Source: Corticium candelabrum (lineage: Eukaryota > Porifera > Homoscleromorpha > Homosclerophorida > Plakinidae). From it: a stretch of DNA of 64,000 nt. The notes beneath the pieces are model-generated. The model saw only the letters and a list, made by a program, of their open reading frames with translations, was not told the origin of the DNA and did no database searches. Location: NCBI RefSeq assembly GCF_963422355.1, contig NC_085106.1, forward strand, positions 3,907,747 to 3,971,746, in the 5' to 3' direction. Of this stretch, positions 33,792 through 60,762 are shown piece after piece (the first letter of the stretch is position 1; the number at the start of each line of letters is the position of its first letter). The position numbers and the translations under genes were made by a program.

Positions 33792-36700
33792 ATGCAACGT
33801 CTAGAACTCGTTGTGATCTCTTTGCTGCTGACGACCACTTCAGTGTCCCTCTCAAACGTACCCGTACGTCGTACATGAATACTGGTACCGCGGAATAATT
33901 GTCTTGTAAATTTCTCTTGCGTTGTATCTTGCTGTAGAGAAGCAATGATCCTTGCTGTCGAACGGCCAAAGGCGAAAAAGGAGACAAAGGTACGAATTGA
34001 CGTATCTCAAGGGTTCCCGGGTGCATGCGCGGAAATCTCACTAGTGAGTATACGTTGTGTGTCAACGTTCGCGAATACTGTTTTCTACGATTTTTGCTTG
34101 TTCTTAATTGACTGGTTTCCTTGTGCGAGTGTGGGCACTTGAAGTCCGGCGCGCCTATCTTTGAAGAGACTGAAGTGTCCACATGCAGTGGGCATATTTT
34201 TACCGTTAGTATGTTTATACACCTTCTAGATAAATTGAACAACAACCTTTTTAAATGATTTTTGGTAAAAATGGTTTTTTCAAATGTTAATTTAAAATGC
34301 ACTAAGTTTTTATTAAGATAAGATTTGTCATTGAAATAAATTGTGCATCGTACTTGTTAGTTGTTTAAAGATCAGAATAAATTAAAATAAATATACTTGC
34401 AACAAAAATATTAGTAAACACTTGAGGATACTCTCCCTGCAGTCCAAAGAAAACCTAAGTATTTTCTCTTTTACAATGCAGAGTTTGTAAGGTGCTACCA
34501 ATGCATATGATGGTTGATTTAATCATGATTTAAATTAGTAAGCATGAAAAATGTAACACTTTTGGAAAAGTAATAAGTTTTGTTGTTTTCATTAGGTTAG
34601 TGTATATCTTTGCATGGATAGATTGCAGTGTAAACCCAACATAAAGACCTACTACGCATTAAGCATGAGTACGCTCTTGTTACAGACAAATATAACTACT
34701 ACAGCGAATATAAGATCTGCTTGTTTGCCAAATGGTGATTTAGGTAAAAGAGGTTTAAATGGAAAAGATGGTCGCAATGGTGCTCCTGGGGCTAGTGTGA
34801 GAGGACCACCAGGAATTAGGGGACCGCCAGGAATTCTTCATCTACATTCTTGCTCTAGTAGCATGAAAGGTCAGTAACACACAACTAAATTACCTAAACG
34901 ACCGTAAATATTAGTTAATCAAGAGCATGTTTTGAGCAGGTTTAATGAAATACAATCAACAATTGAAAGAGATTGAGTACTGTGATGGTAGCAGATGGTT
35001 TACTCTGTCACTACCATCAGCTCTAGGACTTGGTAGTTCATACATGCAGCCTGCATCATCATGTCGGCAAGTGGCAAACAAGTACAAATCATCTTACTAC
35101 GATGGACCATACTGGATTAAACCATCTGCTAGTCATCCACCATTCGAAGTTTGTGAATAATTTTTTTTTTTTGCTACATTTATGTTTACCTTACTTCTGT
35201 TTACAACAGGTATTCTGTGATGCTCGTGAAGGGTGGACTTTGATAATGAAGATAGATGGAAAGAAACAGAACTTCCACCACGGCAGCGAGCTGTGGTCGA
35301 ACAAGTACACGTTTCAATCACACAGTTTGGCATTAGATGACCATGAAGCAAAACTTGCTTCTTACTGGACACTACCATTTACTGAACTACGTCTGGGAAT
35401 GAAAGTGGAGGGAACGATCAGATGGATTACTTTTAGATATAGTGCATCTTCTCTATACAGTCTCATTGCTGATGGTTATTATAGGAGGACATACATTGGT
35501 AAGAACAATTGGAGAAGTTTACTGCCAAGGTCATCTCTGCAAATAAATTGCAACAAGGTGGGCATTACTATCAGTCAGTCGAGCGAGAAAGTCCATAATC
35601 ATGTATGCATACTGCAATGCATGAGCACATTACTTTGTTTCTGACATTTAGTCAACTAAACCCAACTAAACCTTATCTCTCATGTCTGCTGTGCTTAAGC
35701 TTGCAGACAGTAAGTGCAAATACCGTTAGAAGGTAACGAGCTTGTGCTGGTGCAACTTACCCGATTCACACTGCATAACTGTGGTCTGGATATCTGCATC
35801 CATAGAAGGCCACCACGTTAATGCTCGGGCTAACCCCTTTATGCGCCCTATTCCTGGGTGGGTTTGATGTAAGTTCTACATCACGTGCCTTTGACCTGAG
35901 GCGCAATGACTACTCGGAGTCCCCATATAAAGCAAACCCTTCTCCGCGGACAGTTTGTACCGTCTTGCCAAGTAAGGTTTCAGTCTTTCGCAACTGTAGT
36001 TGCATGGCCATCTCACCCGGGTGAATTCCAGCACTAGAAAAAGTACAGGATCATGAGTAGTCCGCTCTCTGATTTGGGCACTGTTTACTGGCAAGGCTTT
36101 TAGTGATTCATCAGGTGTACCTCTTTTCTGGACAAAATCAACAGGAGGACCTTCTGATCATAAAAGAGGCAACCAACTAAGGCCGTTTGCATTGCATGAG
36201 TTAGACCTGCTCTATTCTGGAGAACATGTAGTTGTACCCTGCTAAGCACAAAGCCCATCTTTGGATTAGAGAAGAGCCTCTCTATGGAATTGCGATAGTC
36301 TCTCTCAAATTGACACAGCAAAGGCTTGTGATTTGAGATCAAGGTGAATGGTTGGCCGTGCACGTATCAATGGTACTTCTTTACTCCTCAAGCCAATGCC
36401 AAAGCTTTATCAAGTTATGAACAGTTCTGCTCGGCCGCTGATAATAAGCAATATGCGCAAACAATAGGAAATTTAGTTCCGCTGGCTAGATGATGCGACA
36501 GAGAGCACTTATGCCTATTGAGAGACATCACAAGCAAGAATTACAGGCAAGGCAGGGTTGGAACAAAGTGGGTTAACACAAAGGATGAAGTCTGGAGTGC
36601 CTTGGATGTGATGAAAGCGTCCTCCTGTACAGTACCTTGGACCATGCCAACAGTGTTCCTTTTCTAGGCAGAGAATAGAAACAATTGTGCGAAAACTTGT

Positions 36701-36819
36701 CATAATATGCTGTCATTCTCTCTTGACTTGGAGGTTGCAGTTGGTTTTGAGGCTTTCTGGATAGCTTTCTCCTTGCCGTCGGTGAGTTTCAACCGATGTG
36801 CTGACATTCTATGCCTATG

Positions 36820-36874
<55 letters not shown>

Positions 36875-38853
36875 TGAACTCTTTCATAAACCTGCAGTTG
36901 TCACGTTTTACTCAGATCTTGGAGCCGTTGACGAACTTTTCTAGATGTTGATGGTGCTCTCTTATACTTCTTCACATAATTAATAAGTCGCTCAGGTACA
37001 CACTATTGCTTCAACTAGACCGTGCAAGAACGCTTCCATTGCCCGTACAAAATTTGGAGGCGGAATGAACACCAAATGGCAAACCGCGGAATCGAAATAG
37101 TCCTTTGTGGGTGTTGATTGTCACATAAAGTAAACTCCAGTGACACTTCATTGAGCACTATCAGTTGGTATGCCTGCATGGATGAGGTCCGATTGTGCTG
37201 TCTACATATGTTTGCCCCTGCCAACTTGAAAAGAGGTTATCAATGTCTGGCAGTGGGTAGCGATCCAGTTGGCTAGCTTGGTTCATTGTCAGTTTGCAAT
37301 CGAAAATTCTCACGGACCCTTTAGTTTTGACTACTGTCACCACAGGCGCTGCTTAGTTTGAAAATTGTCCAAGGAAATGATGGTCTGTTCTTTCGTCCAA
37401 AACAAAGACTTTTCCAGTTTGTCTCTGAGTGCATATGGTACCTTGTGAGCTTTGAAGAACCGAGGTGGTGTGTTTAGATCAAAATGGACTGTGGCTTAAA
37501 TCTCACGCAACTCTTCCAATTCGTCTTTGGTAATATTCTAGTATTCCTTCGAAAATTGGTCTAGCACCAGGTGGTGCTTACTTGGAAGATCTTTCCTCAA
37601 TCCAGACAGTTTAGTTAGTCTCGACCATGCAGGAAAGTGGGTCCTTTTTGCAGGTCTCTTGAGAGAGAACATAGCAAGATGCGCCTGTATTAATCCAGTA
37701 TTAGCTGTGTCCCATTTACTGAAAAATTAGTTTTAATTACAGCCTACTTTTATTGAGTCTGTAAATGTATTCCAAACCGTGTTCATCTTCTACTTCCTGC
37801 CGATAGTCGAGCACAAGGGTGTGGTCAGCGTGCGTACTTTGATGAGACTGCCTGTTTAGGTGTTTTCTTTAATAATTAATCAGCCTGTACGTGCCCCAGT
37901 TTCTTACACGCGAAACACCTTGAGTTATTGAACTCACAACTGGCTGATTTATGATACAACGGCGTACGTGGGGCGATCCTGGACCATCTGTTTCAATGAT
38001 TCCCCAAATTCACAATGTTCTGAGAGTTCTCGAAGCGAAGAATGGAATACGGCATAGATTCACCTTTTGGCAATATGGCTTTTGAACCGCTGCCGGTGCA
38101 GTGTGACTGGATTGTGGGGCTCGCTTAGAATGTCACTGAGAGCTGGGAATAGCTTGTCCCCTAAAGAAAATACGTAATTCTAAAGAGCTACGAAGCTGCA
38201 GAACAGTTTGTACTATTTCGCGCTAACTGCTGGAAGAAATATTGCACGCTTCTGGTTATCGTCCCGAATACTATTGGCCGCGAAGTAGAACGTCCAATGT
38301 TTAGCGTAATGAGTGCAGTCATCTGTGTGCTCGTCGAACGCGCCCAGGCGTCCCAAAACGGGTCCTCCAATGGAAGGCCTAGGGGCTCCCAACTGGTGGC
38401 ACCTGTGCATCGCTTGCCCCGGTCGTAGAAGCACCACCAGCATTAGAGTTTGTCGCTCTTGTCGCCAATATTTAGTGATTAGAGACTTTATCGTTATAAG
38501 ATAACGACCAACAACTCAACAAGAACCGCATATCAAGACAGGTGATCAACATACTAATCGTTCTGGATATGCCCGCTACATGGACTTTACCACATGCAGT
38601 TAGAGCATGTCTCCACTTTCTGCAATCTTAACTAGTTTAAGTTAATCCTAGTGTTTCTACTGTAAGTACGTATACGTTTGCATAGAACCGAGTAAGCGTT
38701 CTCAGCAGATTTTCGCTGTGCGTTCTTCCTGACTATAATTTCATATGTTTACCACAACCGTGGGTAGGTTAATTTATAAAAAAAAACTTAATTCTAGACA
38801 TGCTCAGCCGCTTTGCAAAGTGGAGTTACGGTTGTAAACTACGAATCTGATGT

Positions 38854-38938
<85 letters not shown>

Positions 38939-39314
38939 CACACATACACAACATGCAATTATTGCATGCAATAAGATATGTTTGGCTCAATTCTTAATTA
39001 AACGGAACAAGACCGATTAAAATCATCTAAAGTATCTACAACATCTAACACTTGTCTTTCGTTTCTAGGAAGGATTCAACGTAGTAAGTGATAACTTTAA
39101 TCCTCATTCAAACTGGGCCGCAGGACTAGCAAGAGCTCGCCTGGGATTTCTTGGTGACGAAGACGACTGTAACAGTCCAGACTCTTTTATTGGTTTCGGA
39201 ACACGGTATACCAACACATCGCCCAAGAACAGTGCCGGCAACTACGCCGGTCCGTACTCCGCAGACAACGGCGTTACCAACATCAAGGCAATTGGTTACA
39301 TCATGGCACGTTGA
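33792..39314 (+). CDS. Secreted collagen-like protein with fibrinogen-related C-terminal domain
   Basis: Six exons: 33792-33863, 33938-33989, 34744-34869, 34940-35148, 35210-35557, 39069-39314; all phases agree, giving 350 aa. Residues 1-21 are a signal peptide (MQRLELVVISLLLTTTSVSLS). A short collagen triple helix follows, spread over exons 2-3 (GEKGDKGKRGLNGKDGRNG, later GPPGIRGPPG). Exon 4 begins a Cys-containing LMKYNQQLKEIEYCDG segment. The rest is a fibrinogen-related/intelectin-like domain: VFCDAREGWTLIMKIDGKKQ, WRSLLPRSSLQINC, and DDCNSPDSFIGFGT near the end. This resembles the coral skeletal matrix protein USOMP5 and other collagen-fibrinogen lectins. Such proteins form oligomers through the collagen part and bind glycans or matrix. 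Here I can support secretion and architecture only; the ligand is unknown. The last intron is 3.5 kb because of a Ty3/Gypsy insertion. Confidence 0.88.
35720..38445 (-). mobile_element. Degenerate Ty3/Gypsy retrotransposon (gag-pol) in the last intron
   Basis: Read on the minus strand, frameshifted blocks occur in the order gag, reverse transcriptase, RNase H, integrase. A gag-like block (KRAIFLPAVSAK) lies at about 38440-38213. An RT block around 37345-37161 contains GSVRIFDCKLTMNQASQLDR. An RNase H block at about 36363-36100 contains FTLISNHKPLL. Integrase zinc-binding segments run from about 36095 to 35740. No frame stays open for long, so the element is dead. I found no clear LTR pair. 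Confidence 0.85.
36824..36871. repeat. (TA)n microsatellite
   Basis: About 24 TA units inside the Ty3/Gypsy remnant. Confidence 0.95.
38863..38946. repeat. (CA)n microsatellite
   Basis: About 40 CA units 120 bp before the last exon of the collagen/fibrinogen-related gene. Confidence 0.95.
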
Positions 39315-40079
39315 AATAGATAAATAACAAAGAATGTGAACGTCAGTTTTCTGCTACATTGCAATTGCTTGCAACATGCATTTCAAACTTAGTTTTTGTG
39401 TACGTTTTGTCGAGCTAAGACATAGACTTGCGCGGTTTAACAAAATTTATAATATAATGTAACTGAAACAGGAGTACTCATTTTCTCAAGCCCATACACA
39501 CAATCAGGTACCCAATTAATTTTAATTTAAATTTTAGTAACCCCTAGCAACTCATACATTATTTATAAAAAAATTAATTAATTAGGTCTCAGTCATGTTG
39601 TCCTTCTACATCAGTTAATCAATATTACACCGTATAAAATTTGTAGACAGTAGCCACTATAATATAAGCAGTGTTACAGGTCAAAACGATAATAATCCAG
39701 TGAGGACAATAGTAATTCAAATACCAATAGCTGCTTGTACTGATGAAGATATATACCAATTCATGAATAACGTCCGCAAATTAATCTAAGACTGCTTGCT
39801 AGCTCGCCTATACAAATTCATTACATTCAATAGCAATGAGGCTGCAGAGAGTAGTACGTGGCTACTGCTGTTCAAGATTTAGATTAATAGAGTCAAAGGT
39901 ATGAACAGTAAGCACGCTGAGCTCAAACAACAACGTCAACAGTTGAGTATGGAACGTTACCTAGCGTTGATGTCAGCTGTATTAATAGTTAGTTACTGTT
40001 AGTGTTGCAAGGTGAAGGCACATGTAACTGTAACGTATTACAACGAACGTATAGTGTGCACGTCTCTGCTCTAAATTCG
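39315..40079. other. Intergenic, AT-rich, no gene seen
   Basis: Likely includes the 3' UTR of the collagen/fibrinogen-related gene. No exon-like frame or repeat recognised. Confidence 0.5.
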
Positions 40080-40470
40080 CACTAAAATTTGAGCACCACA
40101 AGTTTAGGTAGATGCATGTGTATCTTGAACGTCTCGTGTAGAGTTATACATTATCGAGTCTTGACTGCATGCGTAGTTTTTCTTGGACTGTCCGGCTACT
40201 GGTATAATGGAGGACTAACTCTACTAATGGCTGTGTTGCCATCAAGATCGCTCTTCGTCTTAATACAGTAACAACTTCGTTTCGGTCATGTCATCTCGAC
40301 GAGTAGTCACGCGCGTTAGTCAACACGTAAGATGGTCTAGTGTCGAGGCTACAGCAGTTTACGTAACTGTTACAGTTGAGTTCGAGTTTTCAAAGACGTC
40401 TTACCGCTATTTTTTCCAGAGGATGCAACGCAGGACTCGTCGTGATCTCAAGTCATCTAGAGTGGCCTTT
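40080..40470 (+). pseudogene. Broken duplicate of the collagen/fibrinogen-related gene's promoter and first exon
   Basis: Aligns with 33395-33830: cgtagttt..ct..ggactgtccggcta, gttgccatcaagatc, the aaagacgtctta block, and the start gaggatgcaacg followed by actcgt(c/t)gtgatctc. Relative to 33792 the signal-peptide codons have lost two bases (CAACGTCTAGAACTC against CAACGCAGGACTC), so the frame is destroyed. Nothing like exons 2-6 follows. Confidence 0.75.
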
Positions 40471-41510
40471 AGAAAGCTGGGCAGGCACAATTAATTTAAT
40501 TAAAAATGCAAACCAAATTGGTTAAAATTATTAATTATACTCGTATCAAAAAATAACTAACGGTATACGTGTCTGAAAAACGCCATATTTAGAATTCTTC
40601 GTGCACATAATTAATTAAAGAACGCCCAAAGTATACAATGCGCTCAGCGATGCGTGCTATCTTTCTTTAGACACAGGATTATGGGGTTGTTAATTAATTT
40701 GGCTTGACTGACAGGCTATACGCTTTCACAGTACTAGGCAAATAATTTTCACAAGATGGACTCTTAATTAATTCTTCAATAGTCAATACTATTTACAACC
40801 GTCCTGAGGAGAACAAGAAAGATATCTAGCATAAAATTTTAAAAGATGTCAATAAACAATAAACTTACATTTTAGATTTTTCTTCTTTTCAAGAATTACA
40901 AGTGTAAACCCTATTGTCAGTTAGACAATAGTTTGCACGCATCGTTAGCAAAATAGCGAGTGATTTGGGTCGTACGTGTGCTGTTACTGAGATGTTAGAC
41001 TCCGTTCTATGAGCACACGTATACGGGTCTTGTTTCAAACGCACTAACTAACAAGTAATAGTCTAGTCTACCTATACGGGAAACGGGTCGGTGACCTAGT
41101 TGAAGATAAATTGCTATCAACAAACGCCACTATGTACTGCTATGAGTTTGCATGGTTGCCGGAGGCTCGGTCATTGGGCTGGCAAGGAATATTTAAACAA
41201 ACGGGACCAGAATGTGGACACGCGACGGGGCCACGCTTATTTTATTAGCGAGGCAACTGTCTCATTGCCTCATGCCTAGCTACGCCTGTGGGTCGTTGTA
41301 CACAGGACAACACGAAAACACAAAATTGCAAAGCATATCCCGTATGTGAAGTCTTTAGCACAGCTTAGACCTTCAGTCAATGGGGATGACATGTTTGAGG
41401 TATTATTGCAACTAAAATATAACGGATGATTCAAACCAAAGTGTGTACATCAGGTATGATCTAGCAAATTTGTATTTTCGTTAGGCTATCGAATCGAACC
41501 TTTGTTAATT
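40471..41510. other. Intergenic, very AT-rich
   Basis: Many taattaatt motifs; no frame, RNA gene or known repeat recognised. Confidence 0.5.
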
Positions 41511-41775
41511 AATGGAGTGTACAAGTTGTGCTTTTGCACTTATACTACAAACTTACTAAACTAGAATTTTAAAAACTTCTCTCTAAAAGAGAAATAGATG
41601 TAGAAATTGTATAAAATGTAGAATTTTTAAAATTCTAGTTTACATATAATTTTGCATAATCTTGCACTGTAGATCTTTGCGCACATCTTACCATAGCAAC
41701 ACGTTGCTCCACCTTTCCTATTGTCAGTGTCGACCAATCAACATTCAGTATATAAATATTTCACGTAAAATTTAC
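41511..41775. repeat. 265-bp direct repeat, left copy (partner at 44717)
   Basis: Begins atggagtgtacaag and ends near atttcacgtaaaat. Inside is an inverted pair (aactagaattttaaaaac with tttttaaaattctagttt) that can form a hairpin. The partner at 44717-44980 is in the same orientation. Confidence 0.85.
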
Positions 41776-42129
41776 TGTCTCTTCTCCATAAGTGTGAATT
41801 TCAAAAATCTTTAATATTCCCGCTGCTTTTAGAACTATCGGGATGATCTGGGTATCATCAGACACCGCTGGGTCTGCAGCCATGGCCAAGGACTTGAATT
41901 TCAGGGTCAGATCTGGAAATGTGGAACTTGACAGGGGCCACTAATGCACTTACCAATGGCAAGCACTAATTAATTAGTACGTATGTAATTAAACACACTG
42001 AACTACCATTGGTATTCCCGTACAGGTATCTGTCTGTTAGTAAATATATACTAATGTAACTAATACAAAAGAATCCTCCACAAACTGTTTAACTAAATGC
42101 TGTCAAGATCTTGAAATGGAAAAGATGAA

Positions 42130-44174
42130 AGAGTTCTAGTGTCCATGAAGACTGCCAAGCGACTTTCCAGGTTGTCTTGGGTCATTCTTGTACTGCACTT
42201 GTCTTTTGTCAGGTTCATGCTCGAAAATGCACGTTCACATTCAACAGTATCAGGGCTCATACACATGAGCGTTACCCCAGCAATCCAAATTGGCCATATT
42301 CCACAATCTGCGTTAATCTGCTGAAGAAGGTATCAGGCTGCTTTTCACATTGCAGAAAGAGGTAATCCATCGACTCATCATTCCTGTAGATGCTAAATTG
42401 CCTTTTCGCAACAGGACCATTCAAACTGTTCCTGCAGTACTTTCTGACAACTGCTTCTATGTCACATTTAGAGACCTTGCGGTTTGCTGGGTTAAAAAAC
42501 CGGACGTTTTGGACACCAGAGTCCAGTTCTGGAAAACGGGAATCGAGTGATCTGCTTATAGCAACTGTGAAATTGAAGATGTTTTTCATCACTTCATGCA
42601 ACTGAGCATAGGAGAGCTGGCCGGATGAAATTACCTTGTTCTTGAAATCATCAACCTGTGTACAGTCATAGTCTATATTGTCCACGTTCTTTCGAATGTT
42701 ACTCTCGTGAAGACAGCCTTCCACTTCATGGAGTATGGGCTCGAAGAACGTTTTCTTGAACCCAGCTATTTTTTGATATGATGTGTAAAGGTCTTGACCA
42801 TTTGTTTGAAGCTGAATATTTATGTCAGCTAATATAGGTAGACGACCCTGAAGAAAGTAAAGGTACAGTTGAAATTTGGGGTCAACTAACTCATCATACA
42901 GCTGCTGCAAGTTTGCACGTTCACTCCGTCGAATTGAGGTGTTATGAGCCTCTAGTTCAAAATATGACACAATCTCTGGCAGAAGATCAGCAAGTCTTTG
43001 AACGCAGACATTCAGGGACAACCATCTTACTCAGTGATAAGCACTAGTTGATGATATTCATTCCCTTCATCACTCAATTCGATGATAGCTTTTAGTTTCT
43101 CTCTTCAAACATGACTGTTTTTGAAATGTGTCATCACACCATCCACAGTTCTATGTACATTATCAGGGAGTTCTTCAAGTCCGCTCTTGGCTGCCAATAC
43201 TTGTCTATTGACAATGCAATGCTGAAGAAAAATACTCTGATTATAGTTTCGTCTGAGATGTCCAAATACCCCTCTTCCTTCTGATGTCATTACTGAAGCT
43301 CCATCACTGGAAAACGACACCGACTTCTCTTTCGGTAGATCTTCCTTGTTTACAAACCGGTCAAAAGTTTGAAACAAGTTTTCAGCATTAGGGCCGCCTT
43401 CTATTCTTAGGATAGTCAAAAATCGTGTTTCAATGTGGCATGCCTCCAAGTCAACATATCTGCAATAAATTACTGTCTTTGCAAAGCCTCCTTGTCTGTA
43501 CTCTCATCCATCTGAATTCCCCAACATGGAGACGATCGGATGTTTCTCCTGTTTTCTTCCTGAATAAAATCAACCATTTTAGAAACGCGGCATGTAAGAC
43601 TTTGTGTACTTTTTGAAATGTTCTTGAAAACCTTGGACTCCTTGTCACATGACTTAGCCCAGTCAACGACTGCTTCTCCAAAACTAAGTGGCTTGTGGTG
43701 TTTTACAAGAGTATGAGAAAGTTTGTATGCCGCCAACTGCTGTAAATTGTTTGAGTTGAACGTTTTCACAAATGACCGCTGCATTTCTTCTATCTTCTTT
43801 GTTGCTTGCTTCACAAAAAGTTCCCTTTTCTTAGTACTCCATGCTTTAGTATCGGACTGGTTACTCTCGTAATGCCGCTGAAGGGTATATTTCTTCACGG
43901 CCTCCAATGTCTTATTACACTTCAAGCAGACACATTTATTGCTTTTGTCATCATACCTTACAAGATACGCTGTTTCCCATTCAAAGTGCCACAGACGTCT
44001 ACAGTCGCCTGGCTTTCTATGACGTCGATGATCTCCTCCTGACACTGAGCCGAGAGTTACAACGGTCCCATTTGACATTGAACAGTCAGATGCGACAGAA
44101 GAGAGGCAACGCGATTTTGCTGGTGGCCCCTCAAAACAATCGGAAGCTGGATCAGGTGTCCTCGGTGTCCACAC
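42130..44174 (-). pseudogene. hAT-superfamily transposase remnant (BED-type N-terminus, C-terminal dimerisation region)
   Basis: Three adjacent minus-strand blocks together resemble a hAT transposase of the kind behind the vertebrate GTF2IRD2/EPM2AIP1 genes. At 44174-43470 a zinc-finger-like KCVCLKCNKTLEAVKKYTLQ is followed by LSHTLVKHHKPLSFGEAVVD and WGIQMDESTD. At 43449-43105 lies the middle part (SVSFSSDGASVM). At 43021-42272 lies the helical insertion and the start of the C-terminal region, which runs in another frame to about 42130, where CERAFSSMN-like residues mark the dimerisation motif. Frame breaks near 43460, 43060 and 42290 make it inactive. The surroundings are repeats, not a host gene. 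Confidence 0.85.
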
Positions 44175-44223
44175 TGTCGTCGAGGCCGCTACAAAATCCT
44201 CATCTGAGGCTGGCCCTGAGGCT

Positions 44224-44718
44224 GAGTCGTGCTAAACAGAGGTCAATTATAGTGGCATTTGGCAGCTAGTAATACGCGAAGTTTGTACATTCACAGTTAG
44301 GTTTGGACACTAAGACTTGTATGCACAATTTAGCAACTATTGCAAATGTGGCGACAATCGACGTAGCTGCTTACTCCATACAAAATAGACTCTCTCTAGC
44401 CCTTCTAAAAATATAGCTAACAAACTAAAATTTAGAAAATTTGAAAATTTTTATAGAATTATTGTAGATGCAGTTACAGTGACGTCTTTTTAGTTGATAT
44501 CAGTGTCGTTTGCTAGCAATCTGCCACGTTTGGTCGAAGAGAGCAGGGCAAACTTTAGTATGTTGCTTTGTATTTAATCCGTTGCTGTGTACGTTAAACG
44601 ATTAACTGTTATCAACATTTCTCGGTGAAATTCTTAGTAAAATCTAGCTGGCTTTTTGGATGGTGTCTAGTTGTGAACGAGCTTATGTTAGTACGGAAAC
44701 ATTTCTGTAAATCTTTAA
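44224..44718. repeat. Dispersed 500-bp repeat, copy 2
   Basis: Second copy of the repeat at 29893-30390. It lies between the 5' end of the hAT remnant and the right 265-bp direct repeat. Confidence 0.85.
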
Positions 44719-44832
44719 TGGAGTGTAAAGGTTGTGCTTTTGCACTCATACTACAAACTTACCAAACTAGAATTTTAAAAACTAAATAGATTTAGGAATT
44801 GTGTAAAAAGTAGAAAAATATTTTTTAAATTC

Positions 44833-44866
<34 letters not shown>

Positions 44867-44980
44867 CATAATCTTGCACAGTAGATCTTTGCGCACATCT
44901 TACCATAGCACGTTGCTCCGCCTTTCCTATTGTCAGTGTCGACCAATCAACATTCTGTATATAACTTTTTACGTGAAATC
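44717..44980. repeat. 265-bp direct repeat, right copy, with internal (TA)n
   Basis: Same orientation as 41511-41775, with an expanded TA tract at 44838-44863 inside the hairpin region. The shared block ttgtcagtgtcgaccaatca is intact in both. Confidence 0.85.
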
Positions 44981-45602
44981 TAGTAACTCCGTCTAGCTGT
45001 TTTTCGTAGTACCCAATCATCAGTTGTATTGTAATTGGTAAACTTCCGTGATTGGTCAAGAGTTCTCTAGTGTCAGACTGTGCCTCTCGACCCAGGTCTC
45101 CTCATAGCTACATCGCTGGTCTGCGCGTACGCAGTTGCTCCTTTGGAGACCAATACGAGCAACATGAAAGCATCCGCACTAGCCTTTATATTGCGACAAG
45201 GCAACGATCACCAAGGTGTTAAAGCTCTCGCCAAAGGAAACCCCTTCTAGCTAGGTCGAGACATCGAAAGATGCACTAGGGCAGAAAAATTACTGGGACC
45301 ACATAAAGGCGTTTTTCATCTAGCTCTTGCAGCTATCACTAACGCTTGCTTTCATTTATGGAGCATTGCAAGTGCAGAGGACTGCCCTGTGGAAGTTGCT
45401 CGTGTCCCCTAAAGATGCAGGATGTTATTCTGTTATGGCAAATTGATATGTTTGCTATACATGTAATCAGAGACGATTATGCGCATTTAGAATTATTTTC
45501 TTTACTAATTTAGCAAAGTCTCAACATTATCACTTGAATCACTATAACAATAATTGTTCAATTTTATCTAAACAACGTTGCAAAATTAAAGGTTCGTTAC
45601 TG
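44981..45602. other. Intergenic; possible decayed coding stretch at 45163-45410
   Basis: From the ATG at 45163 one frame reads MKASALAFILRQGNDHQG, then meets a stop, and reads on as GVFHLALAAITNACFHLWSI with one further frame change. Base composition is coding-like compared with its surroundings, but I recognise no family and see no splice sites. It may be a pseudogene fragment. Confidence 0.3.
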
Positions 45603-60040
<14,438 letters not shown>

Positions 60041-60725
60041 CGTGATTGCAGCTAGCGAAAATCCTGGTATAGAGAAGACTGCAGAAGCACCTAGTAGCAG
60101 CTCTAGTTGCGTGCGAGTACTGGACGTTTGTCGTGTTTCGCTCTAGTTTTGCAGCTACCACTTCCTTAGTTCTAGTCGCGGTAATTCCATGCAGATTTTG
60201 ATCACATGTATCTCTGTACGGACGCGTCCGGTTAGCTGGCATTTATCAGGTGATGGCTTGACCAAATTATGTGTAAAAAAGGGGGCGTTATCGTATAAGA
60301 TAGAGGGTGTCGTGTATTAATTATTTTCAGGAGAGACCGGAATACAATGGATGTAATAGCGAGACGTTGTTGATTTAGTATGGTTTAGTAGTTAGCTAAA
60401 GACCCTTCACGTGTGAATCCAATACGTCTGGTTGCGTTTATAGATATAGAAACGTGAAACGTGTTGACGGTGTGATTTTGTGTACTTTTTGGTTGCTTTC
60501 CTGTGGACACGTATGCAGCAAATCTTTGCAAAGAAAACTGCATGACGTAGGATTGAATGTCAACTTCTCTATACGTCTAGCTGTTCGTCCAGTGGGTAAT
60601 TAATGGAGAGCCAGGATATCTATTTAGTGGTTTGTTTTGTGGCTTAGAGTGTATGTGGCTTGCACGCAGTTGTAGATGGAATTGATGAAGTCAAAAGCAA
60701 AGCATTTGATTACAATTTAGATATT

Positions 60726-60762
<37 letters not shown>

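Noticed and set aside
35821..36703. Several 60-90 codon frames in the last intron of the collagen/fibrinogen-related gene treated as host genes
   Set aside because: They are pieces of the decayed Ty3/Gypsy polyprotein in shifting minus-strand frames.
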